Below, piece by piece: positions 22,030 to 29,670 of a DNA stretch of 58,232 bases (position 1 is its first letter; every line of letters begins with the position of its first letter). This DNA is from Opitutaceae bacterium. GTDB taxonomy: Bacteria > Verrucomicrobiota > Verrucomicrobiia > Opitutales > Opitutaceae. The notes below the pieces were generated by a model. It saw nothing but the letters and a program-made list of their open reading frames with translations, did not search any database and was not told the DNA's origin. The stretch covers positions 1 to 58,232 of the forward strand of contig PLXR01000033.1 in NCBI GenBank assembly GCA_003151495.1, read 5' to 3'. Both the position numbers and the translations under genes were made by a program.

Positions 22030-22770
22030 ATGAAAAACAACACACGCATAGCCCTGCTATTGGTCGCGGTGTGCCCCGTCTGCCTCCTTGCGGAGAGCGA
22101 GACGGACCACCGGATCGAGCAGGCAGCAAGGGAATCCTACAACTACCGCACCGTCCTGCAGGAGAAGGTGGACGTCAGGTCCTCGTCGGGCGTCGTCACG
22201 CTCTCCGGCAAGGTCCAGGACGACGACCAGAAGTTCCTGGCGGAGGACACGGTGTCCGGCCTGCCCGGCGTCGTCCGCGTCGAGAACGACATCCAGGTGG
22301 TGCCGCCCGCGCCGGAGCACTCCGACGGGTGGATCGCGTTCAAGGTGCGCAGCACGCTCCTGGTGAAGGCGAATGTCAGCGCGGCGACGACCCGGGTCGA
22401 CGTGAAGGACGGCGTCGTGACGCTCTCCGGCACCGCCGACAACATCGCCCAGAAGGAGCTGACCGGGGAGTACGCCAAGGAGATCGAGGGCGTGAGGTCC
22501 GTCCGCAACGCCCTCGCGGTTTCCGAGGGCCCTCCCCGGGAGACCGTGCGAGAGACGGTCGACGACGCGTCCATCACGGGCCAGATCAAGCTGCAGCTGG
22601 TGAGCCACAGGTCCACGAGCGCGCTCAGGACGAGGGTCGAGACCGTCAACGGCGGGGTCACGATCATGGGCGAGGCCGACTCGGATGCGGAACGCTCGCT
22701 CGTCACCAAGTTCGCGGAGAGCATCCGCGGGGTGAAGAGCGTGGACAACCGCATGACCGTGAAGTCGTGA
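22030..22770 (+). CDS. Periplasmic protein with three BON domains
   Basis: 246 residues with a cleavable signal peptide (MKNNTRIALLLVAVCPVCLLAES). Three BON repeats of about 65 residues follow at roughly 25-95, 100-170 and 185-246, each with a GVVTLSGKV, GVVTLSGTA or GVTIMGEA strand and a G(V)xxVxN ending (LPGVVRVENDI, IEGVRSVRNAL, IRGVKSVDNRM). BON proteins (OsmY-like) bind membranes under osmotic or envelope stress. It stands alone with its own promoter region between the dedA terminator and its ATG. Confidence 0.92.
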   Translation: MKNNTRIALLLVAVCPVCLLAESETDHRIEQAARESYNYRTVLQEKVDVRSSSGVVTLSGKVQDDDQKFLAEDTVSGLPGVVRVENDIQVVPPAPEHSDGWIAFKVRSTLLVKANVSAATTRVDVKDGVVTLSGTADNIAQKELTGEYAKEIEGVRSVRNALAVSEGPPRETVRETVDDASITGQIKLQLVSHRSTSALRTRVETVNGGVTIMGEADSDAERSLVTKFAESIRGVKSVDNRMTVKS

Positions 22771-22791
22771 GGCGCGCGTCGCCCCTTGGCC

Positions 22792-23979
22792 TCACCGCAG
22801 GATCCATCTGCCTGCGGCGGCCATGAGGGCGACGACGGCCCAGGGCGGCACCCGCAGGCCCTGGATGAGGACGGCCGCGGCGACGGCCGCGGCCACGTCG
22901 CGCGCGTCGCGGATCCCCTCGGTGCAGACGGGCCTGTAGAGGGCCGCGAGCAGGATCCCGACGACCGCGGCATTGGCGCCCGCCAGGGCCCCCTGGGCCC
23001 GGCCCATGCCGCGCAGGAGGTGCCAGAAGGGAAGGACGCCCCCCACCAGGAGCCACGCGGGCAGGAAGATCGCCAGGAGCGCAAGGAGTCCGCTCGCCCA
23101 GGCGTGCGGGCCCGGCTCGATCGCGGCGCCGAGGTAGCCCGCGAAGGTGAAGAGGGGGCCCGGGACCGCCTGGGCGGCCCCGTAGCCCGCCATGAAGGCG
23201 TCGTCGGTGATCCAGCCGCGCGGCACGACCTCGGAGCGGAGGAGCGGGAGGACGACATGGCCCCCGCCGAAGACAAGCGAGCCGGCGCGGTAGAAGCCGT
23301 CGAACATCTTCACGCCCCGGTTGCCCGTGAGTCCCGCCACGAACGGGAGCAGGACAAGCAGGAGGAGGAAGGTGAGCAGGGCGCCCGCGGCCCATGCGTG
23401 CCCCCGGCCGAATGTCGGCGCCGGCCGGGCCCCCGACGGTTCCCGGGGAATCGCGAGCGCACCCAGGCCGGCGCATGCCGCCATGGCGAGGACCTGGGTG
23501 AACGTCCCCGGGAAGGCGAGCACCGCGGCCGCGGCGGCGAGGCCGAGCGCCCTCCGCGGCCAATCGGGACACAGCCTGGCCGCCATCCCCCAGACGGCTA
23601 GGGCCACGACGGCGACCGCGGCGACCTTCAGTCCATGGAGCCAGCCGGCCCGCCCCACCCCGCCGGCCGAGGAGACGCCGTAGGCGAAGAGGATCATCGC
23701 CACGGCCGACGGGAGCATGAAGCAGGCCGAGGCGAGGAGCGCCCCGGGCAGGCCCGCCCGCCTCATCCCGAGGGCGAACACGACCTGGCTGCTGGCGGGC
23801 CCGGGAAGCATCTGGCAGAGCGCCACGAGGTCCGCGTAGGCCGCGTCGTCGAGCCATCGGCGCCTCCCGACGAATTCCTCCCGGAAATACCCGAGGTGGG
23901 CCACAGGCCCGCCGAACGAGGTGAGCCCGAGCCTGAGGAATGCACGCCCCACCTCGGCAAGGTCTCTTGGCGAAGTCAT
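22792..23979 (-). CDS. chrA: Chromate transporter, ChrA family (two-domain)
   Basis: The start is ATG 23979 (MTSPRDLAEVGRAF), giving 395 residues. Two homologous halves, each beginning with a CHR motif: LRLGLTSFGGPVAHLGYFREEFVGRRRWL, DLVALCQMLPGPASSQV in the first, and YRAGSLVFGGGHVVLPLLRSEVV, GYGAAQAVPGPLFTFAGYLGA in the second. About ten membrane helices. Family members export chromate or import it with sulfate. Start and DUF983 stop overlap as ATGA, so the two are coupled. Confidence 0.94.
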   Translation of the reverse strand: MTSPRDLAEVGRAFLRLGLTSFGGPVAHLGYFREEFVGRRRWLDDAAYADLVALCQMLPGPASSQVVFALGMRRAGLPGALLASACFMLPSAVAMILFAYGVSSAGGVGRAGWLHGLKVAAVAVVALAVWGMAARLCPDWPRRALGLAAAAAVLAFPGTFTQVLAMAACAGLGALAIPREPSGARPAPTFGRGHAWAAGALLTFLLLLVLLPFVAGLTGNRGVKMFDGFYRAGSLVFGGGHVVLPLLRSEVVPRGWITDDAFMAGYGAAQAVPGPLFTFAGYLGAAIEPGPHAWASGLLALLAIFLPAWLLVGGVLPFWHLLRGMGRAQGALAGANAAVVGILLAALYRPVCTEGIRDARDVAAAVAAAVLIQGLRVPPWAVVALMAAAGRWILR

Positions 23980-24374
23980 TCGTCGTCGCCTGCCCGGCCC
24001 TCGAGGTTGCCAGGCAGGTTTTCCGGGAGGAAGAAGTAGTACAGCATGAGCCACCAGCCCCATGACACCCGGTAGAGGAGCACCGGGACGACGAGGGAGC
24101 CCGCGAAGCAGAGGGTGAGGGTGGCCGCCGCGCCCAGTCGCCCGAGCGCGTGCAGGAGGATGACCGGGATGACGACCCCGAATGCCGTCACCCCGTAGTT
24201 GATCGCGAAGGGGCCGAGGAACGCCCCGTCGCCCTTCTCTATCCTCAGCCCGCAGCTCGTGCAGCTCTCGTTGACCGCGAAGTACCTCCCCGCCTTGAAG
24301 ATCGTCAGCCGCCCGCAGTTGGGGCAGCGGCATCGGAGGCCGTTCTCGATGACCTGGGCGCGGGTGACTTTCAT
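23976..24374 (-). CDS. DUF983 family zinc-ribbon membrane protein
   Basis: The start is ATG 24374, preceded by the CCCCTCCC stretch common here; 132 residues. An N-terminal zinc ribbon (RCRCPNCGRLTIF then ESCTSCGLRIEKGDG) is followed by two membrane helices (NYGVTAFGVVIPVILLHALG and ATLTLCFAGSLVVPVLLY). DUF983 proteins are often near cytochrome oxidase genes and have no settled role. It overlaps chrA by four bases. Confidence 0.85.
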   Translation of the reverse strand: MKVTRAQVIENGLRCRCPNCGRLTIFKAGRYFAVNESCTSCGLRIEKGDGAFLGPFAINYGVTAFGVVIPVILLHALGRLGAAATLTLCFAGSLVVPVLLYRVSWGWWLMLYYFFLPENLPGNLEGRAGDDE

Positions 24375-24571
24375 GGGAGGGGCTGCGGGCATGATCGGCG
24401 CCCGGGGCCGGGTTGGCAAACCCGCGCGGAGCCCGTCCGCCAGGCCGGGGCCGGCGGGCCCGGCGCCGGATAGTTGGGTGTTCGCGGCAACCCCGGTCCC
24501 TGAATGCTGTCTATCATGGCATCCAGGGGAGGCGACGGTGCCGGCGGTGTCCCTCCCCCAGGATCGCCACC

Positions 24572-24877
24572 ATGAACCCGAGCTCCATCGCCCTATGGTT
24601 GACCGTGCTCGGCACGGCGTGCTGGGTCGTGTGCTTCTGGTGGATGTACCGGATCTCGAAGAAGCAGAACAGCCTCCTCGACAGGCTTGGCGAGCAGGGC
24701 AAGCGGATCGAGAAGCTCTCGAGGATTGAACACGACCTGATCAAGGAGGTTTATCCCCAGGTGAGCGAGATCAAGGAGGGGATGGTGGAGATGATCGCCG
24801 CGGTAAAGGAGAACACCGAGAGCAACAACGGTCCCGCGGCCGCCCCGGCGCAGGCGGCTGCCCGGCGCAAGGCCTGA
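24572..24877 (+). CDS. Small single-pass membrane protein with coiled coil
   Basis: 101 residues from ATG 24572. One N-terminal helix (LWLTVLGTACWVVCFWWMYRI) is followed by a charged coiled-coil-like stretch (SKKQNSLLDRLGEQGKRIEKLSRIEHDLIKEVYPQVSEIKEGM) and an Ala-rich tail. It resembles small Verrucomicrobia membrane proteins of unknown function. It stands between divergent and unrelated genes, so context does not help. Confidence 0.7.
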   Translation: MNPSSIALWLTVLGTACWVVCFWWMYRISKKQNSLLDRLGEQGKRIEKLSRIEHDLIKEVYPQVSEIKEGMVEMIAAVKENTESNNGPAAAPAQAAARRKA

Positions 24878-24964
24878 CTCCGGGCCCGGTTGGGTGGAGG
24901 GGCCCGATGGGGCGGGAGGGCAATCGGGCGTTGCAGCCGCCCAAAGGGGCTTTTCAATGGGTGC

Positions 24965-26425
24965 GTGAACCCCGCGATCAAGGCCCTCGTCATCGGCGTC
25001 CTCGCCTGCTGCTCGGGCTGCGCCGTGACAGACGCGCCCGCCCCGGCCGTCCCGACCGCCGCCGCGCAGGGCCAGCGCGACTGGACGTGGGTCCAGGGCG
25101 CGGTGTTCGTACCGACCAACTGCGTGAACGAGGCGCAACAGTGGGACCAGTACGACCCCGCCGTGAACGACCGCGAGCTGCGCTACGCCTCCGCCTACGG
25201 GATCAACGTGGTGAGGGTCTACCTCCACTACTACGTCTACCTCAAGAAGAAGAACGCGCTGCTGGCCGACATCAACGACTTCCTCGAGCGCGCGGGCAGG
25301 TACGGGATCAGGACGGAGTTCGTCTTCTTTGACGACTGCTGGAACCAGCCGCCGAAGGACCTGCTCTCGGCGGACTACCGCTACCCCGCCCCGGTTCGCG
25401 GCGTCCACAACAGCCAGTGGCTCGTGTGCCCGGGGGACGAGGTGAGGGCCCACTACGAGCAGCACCGGGCGGGGCTGAAGGCCTACGTGCAGGACATCGT
25501 GGGGGCCCACAGGGCGGATTCCCGGGTCGTCTTCTGGGAGATCTACAACGAGCCCAACGGCTCGGAGGCCACGGTCAGGCTCGAGGGGGACGCCCTCGGG
25601 TGGATAAGGGAGACCGGCACCCAGATCCCGGTCACGGCGACCGGCGGGGAATTCTCCGGGGGGCCCTTCTCCGACTTCCCCTCTTGGCACGAGTACAGCG
25701 GCTACGCCCTCCGCGGGGACGGCCACACCCTATGCACCGAGTGCATGAACCGCCAGGGGCAGACCGTCGCGGGCGTCGTGGAGCACTTCAGGGGGAAGGT
25801 GGGCTACATCATGTGGGAGTTCGGGATCGGCCGCGACAACTGCCGCTTCGCGTGGGGCGAGAACCGCCAGTCGCCGCGGAGGGACGAGACGCCGACGCCC
25901 TTCCACGGGATCGTCTATCCCGACGGCCACCCCTGGTCCCTGGCGGACGCGCGCGCGCTGCTTGGGCCGAGCGGGTACGCCCGGACCCCCTTCTTCGCGG
26001 TGAGCTACTACAAGGACGCCGCCTTCAAGACCCTCGCCAAGACCTCGGTCACGCCGGCAATCGACTTCGACCTGGTCGACGAGGCCGGCGCCGGCTCGCC
26101 CGACGCCTCGGCGGGCGTCCCGAGGGAGAACTTCTCGGTCGAGTACCGGGGCTCCATCCAGGCCCCGGTCGACGGAGCCTACACCTTTTCGGCGGACTGC
26201 GACGGCAAGGTCGAGCTGGAGGTCGACGGCAGGGCCGTCGTCACGAAGAAGGAGGAGGGGCGCGCGACCGTCTCCGCCGCGACTAGGCTCGAGGCCTACC
26301 GGAGATACCCGGTCGTCGTGCGCTACGCGCACGCCTCGGGGCCCGCGAGCCTCCACCTCACCTGGTCCGGGCCGGCGTTCGCGGCGAGGGTCCTCGAGCC
26401 GGCGACCCACCCGGAGGGGCTCTGA
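24965..26425 (+). CDS. GH5-like TIM-barrel lipoprotein with PA14-like C-terminus
   Basis: The start is GTG 24965; the N-terminus (NPAIKALVIGVLACCSGC) looks like a lipoprotein signal with the modified Cys near residue 17. Residues about 40-370 are a glycosidase-like TIM barrel: YGINVVRVYLHYYVYL, VVFWEIYNEPNGSE (acid/base Glu in NEP) and GYIMWEFGIGRDN (candidate nucleophile Glu). The closest known kind is clan GH-A (GH5/GH2-like), often annotated as cellulase-type, but I cannot name the substrate. Residues about 385-485 (ENFSVEYRGSIQAPVDGAYTFSADCDGKVELEVDGRAVV, then PASLHLTWSGP) match a PA14-type carbohydrate-binding fold. Confidence 0.75.
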   Translation: MNPAIKALVIGVLACCSGCAVTDAPAPAVPTAAAQGQRDWTWVQGAVFVPTNCVNEAQQWDQYDPAVNDRELRYASAYGINVVRVYLHYYVYLKKKNALLADINDFLERAGRYGIRTEFVFFDDCWNQPPKDLLSADYRYPAPVRGVHNSQWLVCPGDEVRAHYEQHRAGLKAYVQDIVGAHRADSRVVFWEIYNEPNGSEATVRLEGDALGWIRETGTQIPVTATGGEFSGGPFSDFPSWHEYSGYALRGDGHTLCTECMNRQGQTVAGVVEHFRGKVGYIMWEFGIGRDNCRFAWGENRQSPRRDETPTPFHGIVYPDGHPWSLADARALLGPSGYARTPFFAVSYYKDAAFKTLAKTSVTPAIDFDLVDEAGAGSPDASAGVPRENFSVEYRGSIQAPVDGAYTFSADCDGKVELEVDGRAVVTKKEEGRATVSAATRLEAYRRYPVVVRYAHASGPASLHLTWSGPAFAARVLEPATHPEGL

Positions 26426-26487
26426 CCCGGCAATGGGCGGCGCCGTTTTGCGCTTGAAGGAAACGGTCCGCCGGGCAGGCTCCCCCG

Positions 26488-26562
26488 ATCGGCAATGGAA
26501 TCTGCCGGCCCGCCCCCGCGGGGAACCGCCTGGCACAGGCCAGCGCTGATGATCCCTACTGC
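26488..26562 (+). promoter_or_regulatory. Fluoride riboswitch (crcB motif)
   Basis: The highly conserved 3' box GCTGATGATCCCTACT is present at 26545-26560. It is preceded by the 5' half GGCAATGGAATCTGCC (26491-26506) and an AACCGCC / GGC pairing element. It sits 24 bases before the crcB ATG, directly upstream of two fluoride-associated genes, which strongly supports the assignment. It should switch on crcB-DUF190 when fluoride is bound. Confidence 0.9.
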
Positions 26563-26585
26563 GAACCGACGCATTGGGAAAAATC

Positions 26586-26984
26586 ATGCAACTCTACCTC
26601 TGGATATTTCTGGGCAGCGGCCTCGGCGGGTTCGCGCGTTTCGCGCTTAACGGCCTCGTGAGCCACCGCTTCGGCGAGACGTTCCCGTGGGGCACGCTGA
26701 TCATCAACGTCTCCGGAAGCTTCATCATCGGGTTCTTCAACACCCTCACGAGCCCCGACGGGAGGATGCTCGTGGGACCGACCGCCCGGCAGTTCGTGAT
26801 GACGGGGATCCTCGGCGGGTTCACGACCTACTCCTCGTTCAGCCTGCAGACGCTCACGCTTGCCCGTGACGGCGAATGGCTCTACGCTGGAGCCAACGCG
26901 ACCGGCACGTTCTTCATCTGCTTCGTCGCGGTGTGGCTCGGCCACCTGTGCGCCGCGTGGCTCAACGTCATCAAAGGAAACTAA
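26586..26984 (+). CDS. crcB: Fluoride channel CrcB/Fluc
   Basis: 132 residues, ATG 26586, four membrane helices as expected. Fluc signatures: GSGLGGFARFALNG, PWGTLIINVSGSFIIGFF (the N of the TLxVNxxG motif) and GILGGFTTYSSFSLQT (the polar Phe/Thr/Ser track lining the pore). Works as an antiparallel dimer that lets fluoride leave the cell. First gene of the riboswitch-controlled operon; DUF190 starts right after its stop. Confidence 0.96.
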   Translation: MQLYLWIFLGSGLGGFARFALNGLVSHRFGETFPWGTLIINVSGSFIIGFFNTLTSPDGRMLVGPTARQFVMTGILGGFTTYSSFSLQTLTLARDGEWLYAGANATGTFFICFVAVWLGHLCAAWLNVIKGN

Positions 26985-27332
26985 ATGAACCTCCCCGCCG
27001 AGTCCCTCCTGCTGCGAATCTTCATCGGCGAGTCCGACCGTCACGGGGGCCACCCGCTCTACGAGGCGATCGTGCTCAAGGCGCGGGAGAGCGGCCTGGC
27101 CGGGGCGACCGTGCTGCGCAGCCCCATGGGCTTCGGCGCGGCGAGCCGCCTGCACACGGCGAAGATCCTCCGGCTCTCCGACGACCTGCCGATCATCATC
27201 GAGATCGTGGACGAGGAGGGGAAGATCAACGCGTTCCTGCCCCAGCTGGACTCGATGATCGGGGGCGGCCTCGTGACCCTCGAGAAGGTGCGCGTGATCC
27301 ACTACCGGCACGGGTCCGGCGCGGCGAAGTAG
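26985..27332 (+). CDS. DUF190 protein of fluoride operon
   Basis: 115 residues. LLLRIFIGESDRHGGHPLYEAIVLKARESGLAGATVLRSPMGFG and ADDLPIIIEIVDEE-type sequence match DUF190, a PII-like ferredoxin-fold family that is almost always next to crcB. It starts immediately after the crcB stop (zero-base gap), so it is co-translated and under the same fluoride riboswitch. It probably senses or modulates the channel, but the function is not proven. Confidence 0.93.
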   Translation: MNLPAESLLLRIFIGESDRHGGHPLYEAIVLKARESGLAGATVLRSPMGFGAASRLHTAKILRLSDDLPIIIEIVDEEGKINAFLPQLDSMIGGGLVTLEKVRVIHYRHGSGAAK

Positions 27333-27345
27333 GCCCCGGCCGCGA

Positions 27346-28776
27346 TCACCTCCCCGACAGGTCGTTGAAGGCGTCGCTCCAGCGGAAGCGGCCGCGCTGC
27401 TCGGGGGTGAGCTCCGCTATCTTCTCCCTCATCTTCCGCACCCGGGCGTCCAGGAGGAGCGACTCGTCACCCAGGTTGACGGGGATCAGGCCGAGCTGGA
27501 ACTCGCACATCTCGTCCGTCGAGTTCGGCCCGAACCGGATGTCCCGGGGGGGCGAGAACGGGTTCGCCTTGTTGGCCTCGCTGTTGTCGAAGACCCAGCG
27601 GCAATGGACGCGGGTCCCCTTGGGAAGGATGAACGGCTCCCTGTAGAAGTACTTGTCCTGCCACCTGAAGCTCCATCGGGAGATGTCCAGGAGCGGCCGC
27701 TCAGTCCCGTCGGGCAGGGTCGCGCCGGCGTGCACCTCGCGCGCAATAAGGTGCATGTGGGGGAACACCGACATCAGGATGCAGTCGGCCGGAACCACGA
27801 TCGAGTCCTCCACGACGAACCGTGAGTCGCCCGCGGGGATGTCGAGCCTGAAGCTGCGCAGGTAGAGGGTGTCCATGATCCGCTTCACCGGGCCGCGCAT
27901 GAAATAGATCCCGACCTCGGTCTGGTCGGTCTCGACCCTGCCGGTGGCGCTGTAGTGGATCTGGAGCGCGAGGTCGCCGGCCAATGGCATGACGCCGGCG
28001 GCAATCCCCGGCGGCAGGAACCGCGGCGTCATTCCCGGGACCCTTCCCCCCAGGTAGGCATCCGGCACGAACCCCGGGGTCCCGAAGCTGTCGTAGCCAT
28101 TGCCTCCCTCGGCGGCCTCGCGCTTCCTGGCGGCTCCCTTGGTGTCGATGAAGACGTCGGCGTGGTGGAGGGAGCGCCGGTTGCCCGCGTGGATCTCGAC
28201 CGCGGCCACGGCGAGGATGTCCGTGTCCGGGATGCGCGCCCTCGCCGTCACGTCCGCGGGGACGCCAGCCAGGGAGAACGGGATTGGGAAGACGTGGTAG
28301 GTGTCCCCGGGGCCGGCAGGAACGGAATACGGGCGGAGCATCCTGACGACCACGTCGGGCGGCCCGAGGTGCCAACCCTCGTCGCCGGCCACCGGCGGGG
28401 CCGGCGCCTTGGAAAGGTCGCCGGGGGGCGCCCCGCCGGCCGCCCACCGGTCAAGCGTGGCCACGTCGTCGTCGCCCAGGCGCCTCTCGTCGACAAATGC
28501 GGCCTCCGGGCCGTCCGGGGACCACGGGGGCATGACCCGGGCATGGGTCGTCCTCGCTAGGAAGCGTGAGCGCTTGGCGGCGTCCGCGTACGTGAGCAGC
28601 GAGAAGGGCGCCACCTGGCCGGGGCGGTGGCACCCGACGCAGTGGCCCATCAGGATCGGGGCGACGTCCGAGGCCCATGTCGGGGCCGGCGGGTCGGCCG
28701 CGCGCGCCCCGGTCCCCAGGGCCGCGAGCGCGATTCCCAGGGTTGATGCCGCCAGGGCGTGCGCCGGGCGCCTCAC
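27346..28776 (-). CDS. Cytochrome c / copper type II monooxygenase-like exported protein
   Basis: 476 residues with a signal peptide (HALAASTLGIALAALGTGARAADPP). A cytochrome c-like domain follows with one CxxCH heme site (HCVGCHRPGQVAP) and a possible axial Met (ARVMPPWSPDG). The rest resembles the copper type II ascorbate-dependent monooxygenase fold: LHHADVFID, LQIHYSATG, SVFPHMHLIAREV and STDEMCEFQLG supply the His and Met copper ligands. Such proteins are frequent in Verrucomicrobia and Planctomycetes, with unknown substrate. Its start overlaps the stop of the upstream redoxin gene (ATGA), so they act together, perhaps in copper or redox handling. Confidence 0.85.
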   Translation of the reverse strand: MRRPAHALAASTLGIALAALGTGARAADPPAPTWASDVAPILMGHCVGCHRPGQVAPFSLLTYADAAKRSRFLARTTHARVMPPWSPDGPEAAFVDERRLGDDDVATLDRWAAGGAPPGDLSKAPAPPVAGDEGWHLGPPDVVVRMLRPYSVPAGPGDTYHVFPIPFSLAGVPADVTARARIPDTDILAVAAVEIHAGNRRSLHHADVFIDTKGAARKREAAEGGNGYDSFGTPGFVPDAYLGGRVPGMTPRFLPPGIAAGVMPLAGDLALQIHYSATGRVETDQTEVGIYFMRGPVKRIMDTLYLRSFRLDIPAGDSRFVVEDSIVVPADCILMSVFPHMHLIAREVHAGATLPDGTERPLLDISRWSFRWQDKYFYREPFILPKGTRVHCRWVFDNSEANKANPFSPPRDIRFGPNSTDEMCEFQLGLIPVNLGDESLLLDARVRKMREKIAELTPEQRGRFRWSDAFNDLSGR

Positions 28777-29414
28777 GGGCGGACCGCCTCCGGGATCGCG
28801 CAGCCGTAGCCCCGCCTCTCCCCAAAGGGCCCCTTCGAGCCCGCCGCGATCGCTGCGAGCACTTCGCGAAGGTCCTCATGCGCGGCGGCGGGGCGCGACA
28901 CGCCGAGATCCCCCACCCGGTCGTCGATGCGGCCGCTGTAGAGCCGTGCGCCTTCGCCGGAAAACACCACCACCTCGGGCGTGTAGGTCGCGCCCGCGAA
29001 CCTCACGAGGGCGTGCCCCCGGTCGTCCGCCACGGGAAACCCGATCGAATAGTCCGCCGCGTGGGCCATTAGCGAGGCCGCGTCCGCCGTGGGGTCGACA
29101 TAGGCACCGACAAAGGCAAACCCCTTGGGGCCAAACTCGGCCGCGAGCCGGTTGAGCACCGGGATCGATGCGTTTGACACGGGGCATTCCTGCCCGATGA
29201 AGACCGCGACAATCCACCTCCCGGCGGGGTTGAGGGGGGCGCCGAGCAGGTCGTGCTCACCGAGGCTACGCCACCAGGCGGGCGGGCCCGCGCGGCCCGC
29301 TGCGGGCCCGCCGAGGAGGGAGGCGGCCGCAAACGCGAGGAGCAGGCCGCACCGCCAGCCGGCCGGCAGGGGCGTCCGCGGGGGTTTCACGGCCCGATGA
29401 TCGGCCCAAGGCAT
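28773..29414 (-). CDS. Exported thioredoxin-fold (redoxin) protein
   Basis: The start is taken as ATG 29414 (MPWADHRAVKP), giving 213 residues with a membrane/signal segment WRCGLLLAFAAASLLGG. AhpC/TSA-like redoxin fold: WIVAVFIGQECPVSNASIPVLNRLAAEFGPKGFAFVGAYVDP, where a single Cys (CPVSN) replaces the CxxC of thioredoxins, and FAGATYTPEVVVFS with the cis-Pro. This single-Cys type commonly precedes the cytochrome c/copper monooxygenase protein, to which it is coupled here by a four-base overlap. Confidence 0.85.
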   Translation of the reverse strand: MPWADHRAVKPPRTPLPAGWRCGLLLAFAAASLLGGPAAGRAGPPAWWRSLGEHDLLGAPLNPAGRWIVAVFIGQECPVSNASIPVLNRLAAEFGPKGFAFVGAYVDPTADAASLMAHAADYSIGFPVADDRGHALVRFAGATYTPEVVVFSGEGARLYSGRIDDRVGDLGVSRPAAAHEDLREVLAAIAAGSKGPFGERRGYGCAIPEAVRP

Positions 29415-29670
29415 CGGTAGCGGCAACCATGAAAACCGCGCGGAAACCCCCGTTCGCTTCGTCCTCGGTTCCCGGGCGGATCCAGACCTGAAATGCATCC
29501 CAAAAAGGAGCGAAAAACCTTCTCATTCGGGGCGGTGCAACCCATCATTTTCCAAGTCAATTGGCATCGATTTGAACGACCCTCGCGCCCTGTCTGCAGA
29601 CCCCCTTCAGTCTCGCCGGAGCAGCCGGAGGCGGCGCGCGCGGCGGGATTTTCTGCAGAGGCTCCCCTAG

